This document shows positions 10,729 through 21,251 of a stretch of DNA of 64,000 nt, piece by piece (position 1 is the first letter of the stretch; the number at the start of each line of letters is the position of its first letter). Where the stretch lies: positions 1 to 64,000 of the forward strand of contig NZ_VOBG01000019.1 in NCBI RefSeq assembly GCF_008369295.1. Reading direction: 5' to 3'. This DNA is from Pseudomonas sp. ANT_H4. GTDB lineage: Bacteria; Pseudomonadota; Gammaproteobacteria; Pseudomonadales; Pseudomonadaceae. The notes below the pieces were generated by a model. That model ran no database searches and was not told the DNA's origin. It saw only the letters and a program-made list of their open reading frames with translations. The position numbers and the translations under genes are program-made.

Positions 10729-13700
10729 TTGAAAGACCTACTGAATTTGCTGAAAAACCAGGGTCAAGTCGAAGAGTTCGACGCCATCCGTATTGGGTTG
10801 GCATCGCCTGAGATGATCCGTTCGTGGTCGTTCGGTGAAGTTAAAAAACCGGAAACCATCAACTACCGTACGTTCAAACCTGAGCGTGACGGCCTGTTCT
10901 GCGCCAAGATCTTTGGCCCGGTAAAGGATTACGAGTGCCTGTGCGGTAAGTACAAGCGCTTGAAGCACCGTGGTGTGATCTGCGAGAAGTGCGGCGTTGA
11001 AGTCGCACTGGCCAAGGTTCGTCGTGAGCGCATGGCGCACATCGAACTGGCTTCGCCGGTTGCTCACATCTGGTTCCTGAAATCGCTGCCGTCCCGTATC
11101 GGCTTGCTGATGGACATGACCCTGCGTGATATCGAACGCGTTCTCTACTTCGAGAGCTACGTTGTTATCGATCCAGGCATGACCACCCTTGAAAAGGGTC
11201 AGTTGCTCAACGACGAACAGTACTTCGAAGCGCTGGAAGAGTTCGGCGACGATTTCGATGCCCGCATGGGTGCTGAAGCTGTCCGTGAACTGCTGCACGC
11301 TATCGACCTAGAGCACGAGATTGGCCGCCTGCGTGAAGAAATTCCGCAAACCAACTCCGAAACCAAGATCAAGAAGCTGTCCAAGCGTCTGAAGTTGATG
11401 GAAGCCTTCCTGGGTTCCGGCAACTTGCCAGAGTGGATGGTGCTGACCGTTCTTCCGGTTTTGCCGCCAGACTTGCGTCCACTGGTACCTTTGGATGGCG
11501 GTCGCTTCGCGACTTCCGACCTTAACGACCTGTACCGTCGCGTGATCAACCGTAACAACCGCTTGAAGCGCCTGCTTGATCTGTCCGCTCCGGACATCAT
11601 CGTGCGCAACGAAAAGCGTATGTTGCAGGAAGCTGTCGATGCCTTGCTCGACAACGGTCGTCGTGGCCGCGCTATCACAGGTTCCAACAAGCGTCCTCTG
11701 AAATCCCTGGCTGACATGATCAAGGGTAAGCAGGGTCGTTTCCGTCAGAACTTGCTCGGTAAGCGTGTTGACTACTCCGGTCGTTCGGTAATTACCGTAG
11801 GCCCGACCCTGCGTCTGCACCAGTGCGGTCTGCCGAAGAAGATGGCTCTCGAGCTGTTCAAACCGTTCATTTTTGGCAAGCTGGAAATGCGCGGTCTCGC
11901 GACCACCATCAAAGCGGCCAAGAAAATGGTCGAGCGCGAGCTGCCAGAAGTTTGGGACGTTCTCGCTGAAGTGATTCGCGAACACCCGGTTCTCCTCAAC
12001 CGTGCACCGACCCTTCACCGTCTGGGTATCCAGGCGTTTGAACCGGTACTGATCGAAGGTAAGGCTATCCAGCTGCACCCGTTGGTCTGTGCTGCGTACA
12101 ACGCCGACTTCGACGGCGACCAAATGGCCGTGCACGTGCCGCTGACGCTGGAAGCCCAGCTGGAAGCGCGTGCGTTGATGATGTCGACCAACAACATTCT
12201 GTCGCCAGCCAACGGTGAGCCAATCATCGTTCCGTCGCAGGACGTTGTATTGGGTCTGTACTACATGACTCGTGAAGCGATCAACGCCAAGGGCGAAGGT
12301 CGTGTGTTCGCGGATCTGCAGGAAGTTGACCGTGTGTTCCGTGCCGGCGAAGCCGCTCTGCACGCCAAGGTCAAGGTCCGCATCCACGAAACCGTCAACG
12401 ATCGTGATGGTGGCAGCGTCAAGAACACCCGTATCGTCGACACTACCGTCGGCCGTGCGCTGTTGTTCCAGGTTGTTCCACCTGGCCTGTCGTACGACGT
12501 GGTCAACCAGCCAATGAAGAAAAAGGCGATCTCCAAGCTGATCAACCAGTGCTACCGCGTGGTTGGTTTGAAAGAGACCGTTATCTTCGCTGACCAGTTG
12601 ATGTACACCGGTTTTGCTTATTCGACCATTTCCGGCGTTTCCATCGGTGTTAACGACTTCGTTATCCCGGACGAGAAAGCCGCCATCATCAGTGCTGCTA
12701 CCGATGAAGTGAAAGAGATCGAAAGCCAGTACGCCTCTGGCCTGGTAACCCAGGGCGAGAAGTACAACAAAGTGATCGACCTTTGGTCCAAGGCCAACGA
12801 CGAAGTGTCGAAGGCGATGATGTCGAACCTCTCGAAAGAGCGTGTTATCGACCGTCATGGCGTAGAAGTCGATCAAGAGTCGTTCAACTCGATGTACATG
12901 ATGGCCGACTCGGGCGCACGGGGTTCTGCTGCGCAGATCCGTCAGCTCGCCGGTATGCGTGGCCTGATGGCCAAGCCGGACGGTTCCATCATCGAAACGC
13001 CAATTACTGCGAACTTCCGTGAAGGTTTGAGTGTACTTCAGTACTTCATCTCTACTCACGGTGCACGTAAAGGTCTGGCTGATACCGCGTTGAAAACCGC
13101 TAACTCCGGTTACCTGACTCGTCGTCTGGTAGACGTTGCGCAAGACTTGGTTGTGACTGAAGTCGACTGCGGTACCGAACGCGGTCTGCTGATGACTCCG
13201 CACATCGAAGGCGGCGACGTTGTAGAACCGTTGGGTGAGCGCGTACTGGGTCGAGTAATCGCCCGTGACGTATTCAAGCCAGGTACCGAGGAAGTTATCG
13301 TTCCTGCCGGCACTCTGGTTGACGAGAAATGGGTTGAATTCATCGAACTCAACAGCATCGACGAAGTGATTGTACGTTCGCCGATCAGTTGCGAAACCCG
13401 TTATGGTATTTGCGCCAAGTGCTACGGCCGTGACTTAGCTCGTGGTCATCAGGTGAACATCGGTGAAGCGGTCGGCGTTATCGCTGCCCAGTCCATCGGT
13501 GAGCCGGGTACCCAGCTGACCATGCGTACGTTCCACATCGGTGGTGCGGCAAGCCGGACCTCCGCTGCGGACAGCGTTCAGGTGAAGAATGGCGGTACCG
13601 TTCGTCTGCACAACTTGAAGCACGTTGAGCGAGTGGATGGCTGCCTGGTTGCTGTGTCCCGCTCCGGTGAGCTGGCAATCGCTGATGACTACGGTCGTGA

Positions 13701-14928
13701 GCGTGAGCGTTACAAACTGCCGTACGGTGCTGTGATTTCGGTCAAAGAAGGTGACAAGGTCGACGCTGGCGCAATCGTGGCCAAGTGGGATCCGCACACT
13801 CACCCAATCGTTACCGAAATGAAAGGGACCGTGACCTACGTGGGCATGGAAGAAGGCATCACGATCAAGCGTCAGACTGACGAATTGACCGGTATGACCA
13901 ACATTGAAGTACTCGACGCCAAAGACCGTCCAGCTGCCGGTAAAGATATCCGTCCTGCTGTGAAGATGGTTGATGACAACGGCAAGGATCTCTTGCTGCC
14001 GGGTACCGACGTAATTGCCCAGTACTTCCTGCCTGCCAACGCCCTTGTCGGTGTGGCGGATGGTGCGAAAATCGCGATCGGTGATGTTATCGCTCGTATT
14101 CCGCAAGAAACTTCGAAAACTCGTGACATCACCGGTGGTCTGCCGCGTGTTGCCGACTTGTTCGAAGCTCGTCGTCCGAAGGAAGCATCGATTCTGGCTG
14201 AAGTCAGCGGCACCATCGCGTTCGGTAAAGAGACCAAAGGCAAGCGCCGTCTGGTCATTACCCCGAACGACGGTACCGATCTGTACGAAGAGCTGATTCC
14301 GAAGTGGCGTCACCTGAACGTCTTCGAAGGCGAACAGGTAAACCGCGGCGAAGTTATCTCTGACGGCCCGAGCGATCCACACGACATCCTGCGTTTGCTG
14401 GGTGTGAGTGCGCTCGCCAAGTACATCGTTAACGAGATCCAGGACGTTTACCGCCTGCAAGGCGTGAAGATCAACGATAAGCACATCGAGACCATCCTGC
14501 GTCAGATGCTGCGTAAAGTTGAGATCGCTGAATCCGGCGATTCGACTTTCATCAAGGGCGACCAGATGGAGTTGACTCACGTACTGGTAGAAAACGAGCG
14601 TCTGGCTGGCGACGAGAAATTCGTTTCCAAGTTCACTCGGGTACTGCTGGGTATTACCAAGGCGTCGTTGTCCACTGAGTCGTTCATCTCGGCGGCCTCC
14701 TTCCAGGAGACCACTCGCGTACTGACCGAAGCAGCGGTAACCGGCAAGCGCGATTACCTGCGCGGCCTGAAAGAAAACGTGGTTGTGGGTCGTCTGATCC
14801 CAGCCGGTACCGGCTTGGCTTACCACAGCGAGCGCAAGCGCCGCCGTGAGCTTGACAAACCGCTGCGCGTAAGCGCCAGTGAAGTGGAAGCTGCACTGAC
14901 CGAAGCGCTGAACTCAAGCGGTAACTGA
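10729..14928 (+). CDS. rpoC: DNA-directed RNA polymerase subunit beta'
   Basis: 1399 residues. The start is TTG at 10729 behind a strong AGGAGG site and gives the family N-terminus MKDLLNLLK. The N-terminal zinc ribbon cysteines (CLCGKYKRLKHRGVICEKC) are near residue 70. The catalytic motif NADFDGDQMAVH at 458-469 carries the three Mg-binding aspartates (460, 462, 464). The second zinc site (CETRYGICAKCYG) and trigger loop are intact. The rare TTG start combined with an excellent ribosome site may set output relative to rpoB. Confidence 0.98.
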   Translation: MKDLLNLLKNQGQVEEFDAIRIGLASPEMIRSWSFGEVKKPETINYRTFKPERDGLFCAKIFGPVKDYECLCGKYKRLKHRGVICEKCGVEVALAKVRRERMAHIELASPVAHIWFLKSLPSRIGLLMDMTLRDIERVLYFESYVVIDPGMTTLEKGQLLNDEQYFEALEEFGDDFDARMGAEAVRELLHAIDLEHEIGRLREEIPQTNSETKIKKLSKRLKLMEAFLGSGNLPEWMVLTVLPVLPPDLRPLVPLDGGRFATSDLNDLYRRVINRNNRLKRLLDLSAPDIIVRNEKRMLQEAVDALLDNGRRGRAITGSNKRPLKSLADMIKGKQGRFRQNLLGKRVDYSGRSVITVGPTLRLHQCGLPKKMALELFKPFIFGKLEMRGLATTIKAAKKMVERELPEVWDVLAEVIREHPVLLNRAPTLHRLGIQAFEPVLIEGKAIQLHPLVCAAYNADFDGDQMAVHVPLTLEAQLEARALMMSTNNILSPANGEPIIVPSQDVVLGLYYMTREAINAKGEGRVFADLQEVDRVFRAGEAALHAKVKVRIHETVNDRDGGSVKNTRIVDTTVGRALLFQVVPPGLSYDVVNQPMKKKAISKLINQCYRVVGLKETVIFADQLMYTGFAYSTISGVSIGVNDFVIPDEKAAIISAATDEVKEIESQYASGLVTQGEKYNKVIDLWSKANDEVSKAMMSNLSKERVIDRHGVEVDQESFNSMYMMADSGARGSAAQIRQLAGMRGLMAKPDGSIIETPITANFREGLSVLQYFISTHGARKGLADTALKTANSGYLTRRLVDVAQDLVVTEVDCGTERGLLMTPHIEGGDVVEPLGERVLGRVIARDVFKPGTEEVIVPAGTLVDEKWVEFIELNSIDEVIVRSPISCETRYGICAKCYGRDLARGHQVNIGEAVGVIAAQSIGEPGTQLTMRTFHIGGAASRTSAADSVQVKNGGTVRLHNLKHVERVDGCLVAVSRSGELAIADDYGRERERYKLPYGAVISVKEGDKVDAGAIVAKWDPHTHPIVTEMKGTVTYVGMEEGITIKRQTDELTGMTNIEVLDAKDRPAAGKDIRPAVKMVDDNGKDLLLPGTDVIAQYFLPANALVGVADGAKIAIGDVIARIPQETSKTRDITGGLPRVADLFEARRPKEASILAEVSGTIAFGKETKGKRRLVITPNDGTDLYEELIPKWRHLNVFEGEQVNRGEVISDGPSDPHDILRLLGVSALAKYIVNEIQDVYRLQGVKINDKHIETILRQMLRKVEIAESGDSTFIKGDQMELTHVLVENERLAGDEKFVSKFTRVLLGITKASLSTESFISAASFQETTRVLTEAAVTGKRDYLRGLKENVVVGRLIPAGTGLAYHSERKRRRELDKPLRVSASEVEAALTEALNSSGN

Positions 14929-15024
14929 GTTCTGCGATAAATAAGTCCGGGCCCTGGCAGCCCCGTTCGTCGGATCGAGATAGTTTTATCCCGGTTCGAT
15001 GGAAGGGGAGGTCGGGGCCTTGCC

Positions 15025-15053
15025 TTGACTGGGGGCAAGATCCTCTTTAGACT
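15025..15053 (+). promoter_or_regulatory. Promoter of the str genes (rpsL-rpsG-fusA-tuf)
   Basis: TTGACT at 15025-15030 and TAGACT at 15048-15053 are spaced by 17 bases in the 216-base gap between rpoC and rpsL. The rpsL start is 92 bases downstream of the -10 box. I see no clear intrinsic terminator after rpoC, so some read-through from rpoBC is possible. Confidence 0.65.
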
Positions 15054-15144
15054 CTTGTACCCCTAAATTTGGCGGGAATTCGTTCCTGCCATTTTGCTTT
15101 TCTTGCAAGACAATAGCGTCGCAAGACAACAGTGGAGCTAGTAG

Positions 15145-15516
15145 ATGGCAACTATCAACCAGCTGGTACGTCAGCCGCGTAAGCGTATCGTCGAGAAATC
15201 CGACGTGCCTGCGCTGCAGAACTGCCCGCAACGTCGTGGCGTATGCACTCGCGTGTATACCACTACGCCGAAAAAACCTAACTCGGCACTGCGTAAAGTA
15301 TGCCGTGTGCGTCTGACCAACGGTTTCGAGGTTTCCTCGTACATCGGCGGTGAAGGCCACAACCTGCAAGAACACAGCGTGGTACTGATCCGTGGCGGTC
15401 GTGTAAAAGACTTGCCAGGTGTTCGTTACCACACCGTGCGCGGCTCCTTGGATACCTCCGGCGTTAAAGGTCGTAACCAGGGTCGTTCGAAGTACGGTAC
15501 CAAGAAGCCTAAGTAG
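15145..15516 (+). CDS. rpsL: 30S ribosomal protein S12
   Basis: 123 residues. S12 is at the decoding centre and controls accuracy. The two streptomycin-critical lysines are wild type: TTTPKKPNS (Lys43 counting Met) and GGRVKDLPGVRYH (Lys88). It is the first gene of the str group. Confidence 0.97.
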   Translation: MATINQLVRQPRKRIVEKSDVPALQNCPQRRGVCTRVYTTTPKKPNSALRKVCRVRLTNGFEVSSYIGGEGHNLQEHSVVLIRGGRVKDLPGVRYHTVRGSLDTSGVKGRNQGRSKYGTKKPK

Positions 15517-15634
15517 TAGTGGCTTTTTGTAAAACTGAATCATCTTATTTTCTGAGTCGATAAGAGTAAGGTCGGAGGCGTCCCGCAAGGGCACCGATTC
15601 CGAGCGAACCTGAAGACCGTTTGAGGGCTTATCC
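15517..15634 (+). promoter_or_regulatory. rpsL-rpsG intercistronic region, possible S7 target
   Basis: This 118-base spacer is unusually long for the operon. It has GC-rich segments (GGTCGGAGGCGTCCCGCAAGG) that can fold upstream of the rpsG start. In E. coli, S7 binds the rpsL-rpsG intercistronic mRNA and represses translation. The same function here is inferred from position only. Confidence 0.35.
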
Positions 15635-16105
15635 ATGCCAAGAAGACGCGTAGCAGCCAAGCGCGAAGTGCTTGACGATCCAAAATACGGAAGCCAAATT
15701 CTGGCCAAGTTCATGAACCACGTGATGGAAAGCGGCAAAAAAGCCGTTGCCGAACGTATCGTTTATGGCGCGCTGGAAAAGGTTAAAGAACGCAAGAACA
15801 GCGACCCCCTGGAAATCTTCGAGAAAGCTCTCGACGCCATCGCTCCGCTGGTCGAAGTGAAGTCGCGCCGTGTAGGCGGTGCTACTTACCAGGTTCCGGT
15901 CGAAGTTCGCCCGTCCCGTCGTAACGCCCTGGCAATGCGCTGGTTGGTAGACTTCGCCCGTAAGCGCGGCGAGAAGTCTATGGCTCTGCGTTTGGCTGGC
16001 GAGCTGTTGGATGCTGCCGAAGGTAAAGGTGCTGCTGTTAAGAAGCGTGAAGACGTGCACCGTATGGCTGAAGCCAACAAGGCTTTCTCGCACTACCGCT
16101 TCTAA
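15635..16105 (+). CDS. rpsG: 30S ribosomal protein S7
   Basis: 156 residues. S7 nucleates assembly of the 30S head and lines the E site. The family start [13 protein letters not shown] and the beta-hairpin segment [13 protein letters not shown] are present. The protein ends in HYRF, the short-tail form. Confidence 0.97.
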
Positions 16106-16135
16106 TTTCAGCTTCACTAATTTTGCGAGGGCTTT

Positions 16136-18241
16136 ATGGCTCGTACTACTCCGATTAGTCGCTACCGTAACATCGGTATCGTCGCTCACGTGGATGCTGG
16201 TAAAACCACCACCACCGAGCGCGTCCTTTTTTACACTGGCAAAAGTCACAAGATGGGCGAGGTGCATGACGGCGCCGCGACCACCGACTGGATGGTGCAA
16301 GAGCAGGAGCGTGGTATTACCATTACTTCTGCTGCTATTACCACCTTCTGGAAGGGCTCTGAGAAGCAATACGCGGACAATCACCGCTTTAACGTCATCG
16401 ACACCCCGGGCCACGTTGACTTCACTATTGAAGTTGAGCGTTCCCTGCGTGTACTCGATGGCGCGGTAGTTGTGTTCTGTGGTACCTCAGGTGTTGAGCC
16501 GCAGTCGGAAACCGTATGGCGTCAAGCCAACAAATACGGTGTTCCGCGTCTTGTTTACGTGAACAAGATGGACCGTGCTGGCGCGAACTTCCTGCGCGTG
16601 ATCGAACAGATCAAAAAGCGTCTGGGTCACACTCCGGTGCCGATCCAGCTGGCTATCGGTTCCGAAGACAACTTCCAGGGTCAGGTCGACCTGATGCGTA
16701 TGGAAGCTGTGTATTGGAACGATGCGGACAAGGGTACTGTTCCTCGTCGCGAGGCTATTCCTGCGGACTTGCAGGCGCTGGCTGAAGAGTGGCGTGACAA
16801 CATGGTGCAGGCTGCGGCCGAATCCAGTGACGAACTGATGAACAAGTACCTTGAAGGTGAAGAACTCACCATCGAGGAAATCAAGGCCGGTCTGCGTCAG
16901 CGTACTATCGCTGGCGAAATCGTCTTGGCTGTTTGCGGTTCTTCATTCAAGAACAAGGGTGTTCCCTTGGTTCTCGATGCTGTTATCGACTACCTGCCGG
17001 CCCCAGTCGACATTCCTGCCATCAAGGGTACTGACCCGGATGACGAGACTATCGAACTGGAGCGTCATGCAGACGACAGCGAGCCGTTCTCGGCGCTGGC
17101 GTTCAAGATCGCTACTGACCCATTCGTGGGTACTTTGACCTTCGTTCGAGTTTACTCGGGCGTGTTGAGCTCCGGCGACGGCGTGATCAACTCGGTTAAA
17201 GGCAAGAAAGAGCGCGTGGGTCGTATGGTGCAAATGCACGCAAACGCCCGTGAAGAGATCAAGGAAGTGCGCGCTGGTGACATCGCGGCCTTGATCGGCA
17301 TGAAGGACGTCACCACTGGTGAGACTTTGTGCACCGCTGACAAGCCAATCATCCTGGTTCGCATGGACTTCCCGGAGCCGGTTATTTCGGTTGCCGTTGA
17401 GCCAAAGACCAAGGATGACCAGGAAAAAATGGGTGTCGCTCTGGGCAAGCTTGCTCAGGAAGATCCATCTTTCCGCGTCAAAACTGATGAAGAGACTGGT
17501 CAAACGATCATCTCTGGCATGGGCGAGTTGCACCTGGACATCCTGGTTGACCGGATGCGCCGTGAGTTCAACGTCGAAGCCAACATCGGTAAGCCTCAGG
17601 TTTCCTATCGTGAGCGCATCACGAAGAGCTGTGAGATCGAAGGCAAGTTCGTTCGTCAATCCGGTGGTCGTGGCCAGTTTGGTCATTGCTGGATTCGTTT
17701 TGCTCCGGCTGATGAAGGTCAGGAAGGTCTGCAATTCGTGAACGAAGTCGTGGGTGGTGTGGTTCCTAAGGAATACATCCCGGCGATCCAGAAGGGTATC
17801 GAAGAGCAGATGAAAAACGGCGTTGTTGCCGGTTATCCGCTGATCGGCCTGAAGGCAACCGTTTTTGATGGTTCTTACCACGACGTCGACTCCAACGAGA
17901 TGGCGTTTAAGGTGGCTGCCTCTATGGCAACCAAGCAGCTGGCCCAGAAGGGCGGTGGTGAGTTGCTTGAGCCAATCATGGCGGTAGAAGTTGTTACGCC
18001 TGAAGACTATATGGGTGATGTCATGGGCGACCTTAACCGTCGTCGCGGCATGATCTTGGGTATGGAAGATACGGTTTCCGGCAAAGTGATTCGTGCTGAG
18101 GTTCCGTTGGGCGAGATGTTTGGTTACGCAACCGACGTTCGCTCCATGTCCCAGGGTCGCGCAAGCTACTCTATGGAATTCAAAAAATACAATACAGCTC
18201 CGTCGCATATCGTCGAAACTGTTACCAAAAAACAAGGCTGA
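16136..18241 (+). CDS. fusA: Elongation factor G
   Basis: 701 residues. This GTPase drives tRNA-mRNA translocation and, with RRF, ribosome recycling. G1 is AHVDAGKTT (about residues 17-25), G3 DTPGHVDFT and G4 NKMDR; domains II-V follow in full. It is the housekeeping copy in the str operon. Confidence 0.97.
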   Translation: MARTTPISRYRNIGIVAHVDAGKTTTTERVLFYTGKSHKMGEVHDGAATTDWMVQEQERGITITSAAITTFWKGSEKQYADNHRFNVIDTPGHVDFTIEVERSLRVLDGAVVVFCGTSGVEPQSETVWRQANKYGVPRLVYVNKMDRAGANFLRVIEQIKKRLGHTPVPIQLAIGSEDNFQGQVDLMRMEAVYWNDADKGTVPRREAIPADLQALAEEWRDNMVQAAAESSDELMNKYLEGEELTIEEIKAGLRQRTIAGEIVLAVCGSSFKNKGVPLVLDAVIDYLPAPVDIPAIKGTDPDDETIELERHADDSEPFSALAFKIATDPFVGTLTFVRVYSGVLSSGDGVINSVKGKKERVGRMVQMHANAREEIKEVRAGDIAALIGMKDVTTGETLCTADKPIILVRMDFPEPVISVAVEPKTKDDQEKMGVALGKLAQEDPSFRVKTDEETGQTIISGMGELHLDILVDRMRREFNVEANIGKPQVSYRERITKSCEIEGKFVRQSGGRGQFGHCWIRFAPADEGQEGLQFVNEVVGGVVPKEYIPAIQKGIEEQMKNGVVAGYPLIGLKATVFDGSYHDVDSNEMAFKVAASMATKQLAQKGGGELLEPIMAVEVVTPEDYMGDVMGDLNRRRGMILGMEDTVSGKVIRAEVPLGEMFGYATDVRSMSQGRASYSMEFKKYNTAPSHIVETVTKKQG

Positions 18242-18271
18242 TTCAGTCCTTTAGGCAAGGAGTTAATTGTC

Positions 18272-19465
18272 GTGGCTAAAGAAAAATTTGTACGTGACCT
18301 CCCGCACGTCAACGTTGGCACTATCGGTCACGTTGACCATGGTAAAACCACGCTGACTGCAGCTCTGACTCGCGTCTGCTCCGAAATTTTCGGTTCGGCC
18401 GTTGTTGCTTTCGACAAAATCGACAGCGCTCCGGAAGAAAAGGCTCGTGGTATCACCATCAACACTGCGCACGTTGAATACAACTCGCTGGTGCGTCACT
18501 ACGCTCACGTTGACTGCCCAGGTCACGCTGACTATGTGAAGAACATGATCACCGGTGCTGCCCAGATGGACGGCGCGATCCTGGTTTGCTCGGCCGCTGA
18601 TGGTCCGATGCCACAGACCCGCGAACACATCCTGCTGTCCCGTCAGGTAGGCGTTCCGTACATCGTTGTCTTCCTGAACAAGGCTGACATGGTTGACGAC
18701 GCTGAGCTGTTGGAACTGGTTGAGATGGAAGTGCGCGATCTGCTGAGCACTTACGACTTCCCGGGCGACGACACTCCGATCATCATCGGTTCCGCTCTGA
18801 TGGCTCTGAACGGCCAAGATGACAACGAAATGGGCACCACTGCCGTTCGTAAGCTGGTTGAGACTCTGGACAGCTACATTCCAGATCCAGTTCGTGTTAT
18901 CGACAAGCCGTTCCTGATGCCAATCGAAGACGTATTCTCGATCTCGGGTCGCGGTACTGTTGTGACTGGTCGTATCGAGCGCGGTATCGTTAAGGTTCAG
19001 GATTCGCTGGAAATCGTAGGTCTGCGTGACACTGTTGTCACCACCTGCACTGGCGTTGAAATGTTCCGTAAGCTGCTCGACGAAGGTCGTGCTGGCGAGA
19101 ACTGCGGTGTTCTGTTGCGCGGTACCAAGCGTGACGACGTTGAGCGTGGCCAGGTTCTGGTCAAGCCAGGTTCGGTCAAGCCGCACACTACCTTCGAAGC
19201 TGAAGTGTATGTGTTGAGCAAAGAAGAAGGCGGTCGTCACACTCCGTTCTTCAAAGGCTACCGTCCACAGTTCTACTTCCGGACCACTGACGTGACCGGT
19301 AACTGCGAACTGCCGGAAGGCGTTGAAATGGTAATGCCAGGCGACAACATCAAAATGGTTGTCACCCTGATCAAAACCATCGCAATGGAAGATGGTCTGC
19401 GTTTCGCTATCCGTGAAGGCGGTCGTACCGTCGGCGCTGGCGTCGTAGCCAAAATCATCGCTTAA
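18272..19465 (+). CDS. tuf: Elongation factor Tu
   Basis: 397 residues. EF-Tu delivers aminoacyl-tRNA to the ribosomal A site. G1 is GHVDHGKT (about 19-26), G3 DCPGHADY and G4 NKADM. The start is GTG at 18272 with AAGGAG upstream. This is the str-operon (tufA-position) copy; no second copy lies in the tRNA cluster in this window. A strong terminator follows. Confidence 0.97.
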   Translation: MAKEKFVRDLPHVNVGTIGHVDHGKTTLTAALTRVCSEIFGSAVVAFDKIDSAPEEKARGITINTAHVEYNSLVRHYAHVDCPGHADYVKNMITGAAQMDGAILVCSAADGPMPQTREHILLSRQVGVPYIVVFLNKADMVDDAELLELVEMEVRDLLSTYDFPGDDTPIIIGSALMALNGQDDNEMGTTAVRKLVETLDSYIPDPVRVIDKPFLMPIEDVFSISGRGTVVTGRIERGIVKVQDSLEIVGLRDTVVTTCTGVEMFRKLLDEGRAGENCGVLLRGTKRDDVERGQVLVKPGSVKPHTTFEAEVYVLSKEEGGRHTPFFKGYRPQFYFRTTDVTGNCELPEGVEMVMPGDNIKMVVTLIKTIAMEDGLRFAIREGGRTVGAGVVAKIIA

Positions 19466-19480
19466 TAAGCGATGACTTGA

Positions 19481-19510
19481 AAAAGCCCCCGCTTAGCGGG
19501 GGCTTTTTTA
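19481..19510 (+). terminator. Terminator after tuf
   Basis: AAAAGCCCCCGC, loop TTA, GCGGGGGCTTTTTT: a perfect GC-rich hairpin with flanking A and T tracts that ends the str unit. Confidence 0.95.
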
Positions 19511-19515
19511 TTGGG

Positions 19516-19544
19516 TTGACACTGTGGTGGCCCGTCTATAGAAT
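19516..19544 (+). promoter_or_regulatory. S10 operon promoter
   Basis: A consensus TTGACA at 19516-19521 and TAGAAT at 19539-19544 are separated by exactly 17 bases, placed just after the tuf terminator. The rpsJ start is 63 bases downstream of the -10 box. This leader is short, so the long L4-responsive leader of the E. coli S10 operon is not present in the same form. Confidence 0.85.
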
Positions 19545-19607
19545 TGCGCCTCCTTTTAACGGGCGTATTGCGTCCGGTGGGAATAGCAATCTGGAGTCTG
19601 AAATCCA

Positions 19608-19919
19608 ATGCAAAATCAGCAAATCCGTATCAGGTTGAAGGCTTTTGACCATCGCCTGATCGACCAATCCACCCAGGAAATCGTGGAAACCGCGAAACGT
19701 ACTGGTGCTCAAGTGCGTGGTCCAATTCCACTGCCTACCCGTAAAGAGCGGTTCACCGTTCTGGTCTCCCCGCACGTCAACAAAGACGCGCGTGACCAGT
19801 ACGAGATCCGTACTCATAAGCGCGTACTGGACATCGTCCAGCCAACGGATAAAACCGTTGATGCACTTATGAAGCTTGATCTGGCGGCCGGTGTGGAAGT
19901 GCAGATCAGCCTCGGCTAA
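19608..19919 (+). CDS. rpsJ: 30S ribosomal protein S10 (NusE)
   Basis: 103 residues. S10 is a 30S head protein that also acts as NusE in antitermination and NusG-mediated coupling. It is complete from [15 protein letters not shown] to the conserved tail VEVQISLG. It is the first gene of the S10 group. Confidence 0.97.
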
Positions 19920-20000
19920 GACTTGGGTCTTAGTCGTGTAACGCTCTGAAATGGGCGGCCATAGCGGGTGAAAGCCCCGTACACTCATGAGGTTTACAAC

Positions 20001-20636
20001 ATGACTATTGGTGTAGTCGGTCGTAAATGCGGTATGACCCGTATTTTCACCGAAGAAGGTGTCTCCATTCCGGTTACGGTCATTGAGATCGAGCCGAATC
20101 GCGTCACCCAGTTTAAAACTGAAGAAACCGATGGCTATCGTGCAGTGCAAGTCACTGTCGGCGTGCGTCGTGCTTCGCGTGTGACTGCTGCTCAAGCAGG
20201 TCACTTCGCTAAAGCAAACGTTGCAGCTGGTCGTACTGTCATGGAGTTCCGTCTTGAAGATGGCGACTACCAGGCTGGCGATCTGATCAACGCTGAAATC
20301 TTCGCCGCTGGTCAACTGGTTGATGTAACCGGTCAGTCCAAGGGTAAAGGCTTCCAGGGTACGATCAAGCGTTGGAATTTCCGTGGCCAAGACAACACTC
20401 ACGGTAACTCCGTTTCCCACCGCGTCCCGGGCTCTATTGGCCAGTGCCAGACTCCTGGTCGTGTATTCAAGGGCAAAAAAATGTCCGGTCATATGGGCGC
20501 TGAGCGCGTGACCGTGCAGTCCCTCGAAGTAGTGCGCGTCGACGCTGAACGCAATCTGTTGTTGGTCAAGGGTGCTGTTCCTGGCGCTACTGGCGGCAAC
20601 CTGGTTGTACGTCCAGCGGCCAAGGCTCGCGGTTAA
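20001..20636 (+). CDS. rplC: 50S ribosomal protein L3
   Basis: 211 residues. L3 binds the 3' end of 23S rRNA and initiates 50S assembly. The ATG at 20001 gives the family start MTIGVVGRKCGMTRIF; an in-frame start at 19968 would add an unsupported extension. The conserved GQCQTPGRVFKGKKMSGHMG loop reaches the peptidyl transferase centre. Its Gln is the site methylated by PrmB in relatives. Confidence 0.97.
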   Translation: MTIGVVGRKCGMTRIFTEEGVSIPVTVIEIEPNRVTQFKTEETDGYRAVQVTVGVRRASRVTAAQAGHFAKANVAAGRTVMEFRLEDGDYQAGDLINAEIFAAGQLVDVTGQSKGKGFQGTIKRWNFRGQDNTHGNSVSHRVPGSIGQCQTPGRVFKGKKMSGHMGAERVTVQSLEVVRVDAERNLLLVKGAVPGATGGNLVVRPAAKARG

Positions 20637-20648
20637 GGGGAAGCTGAC

Positions 20649-21251
20649 ATGCAATTAAATGTAAATGACGCTCAAGCGATCGAAGTTTCCGAACTGACAT
20701 TTGGCGGCGAATTCAACGAGACGCTTGTTCACCAAGCAGTCGTGGCCTACATGGCTGGCGGCCGTCAAGGTAGCAAGCAGCAAAAGACCCGTTCCGACGT
20801 TCGTGGTGGCGGTAAGCGCCCTTGGCGTCAGAAAGGTACTGGCCGTGCTCGTGCCGGTACTATCCGTAGCCCAATCTGGCGTGGCGGCGGTACCACTTTC
20901 GCAGCTCGTCCGCAGGATCACACTCAGAAGCTCAACAAGAAGATGTATCGCGCAGCACTGCGCTCCATCCTTGCTGAACTCGTGCGTACTGATCGTCTGG
21001 TCGTGGTTCAGGACTTCGTAGTTGAAGCGCCGAAAACCAAAGATCTGCTGAACAAGCTGAATGGCATGGGTCTGACTGATGTCCTGATCGTGTCCGAAGC
21101 TGTTGATCAGAACCTGTACCTGGCTGCTCGCAACCTGCCACACGTCGATGTCCGTGACGTGCAAGGTTCCGATCCAGTTAGTCTGATCGCATACGACAAG
21201 GTGTTGATCACCGTGTCGGCCGTGAAGAAATTCGAGGAGCTGCTGGGATGA
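20649..21251 (+). CDS. rplD: 50S ribosomal protein L4
   Basis: 200 residues. L4 lines the exit tunnel; in E. coli it also represses its own operon. The arginine/glycine-rich tunnel loop ([19 protein letters not shown]) is intact. It overlaps rplW by 4 bases (ATGA). Confidence 0.97.
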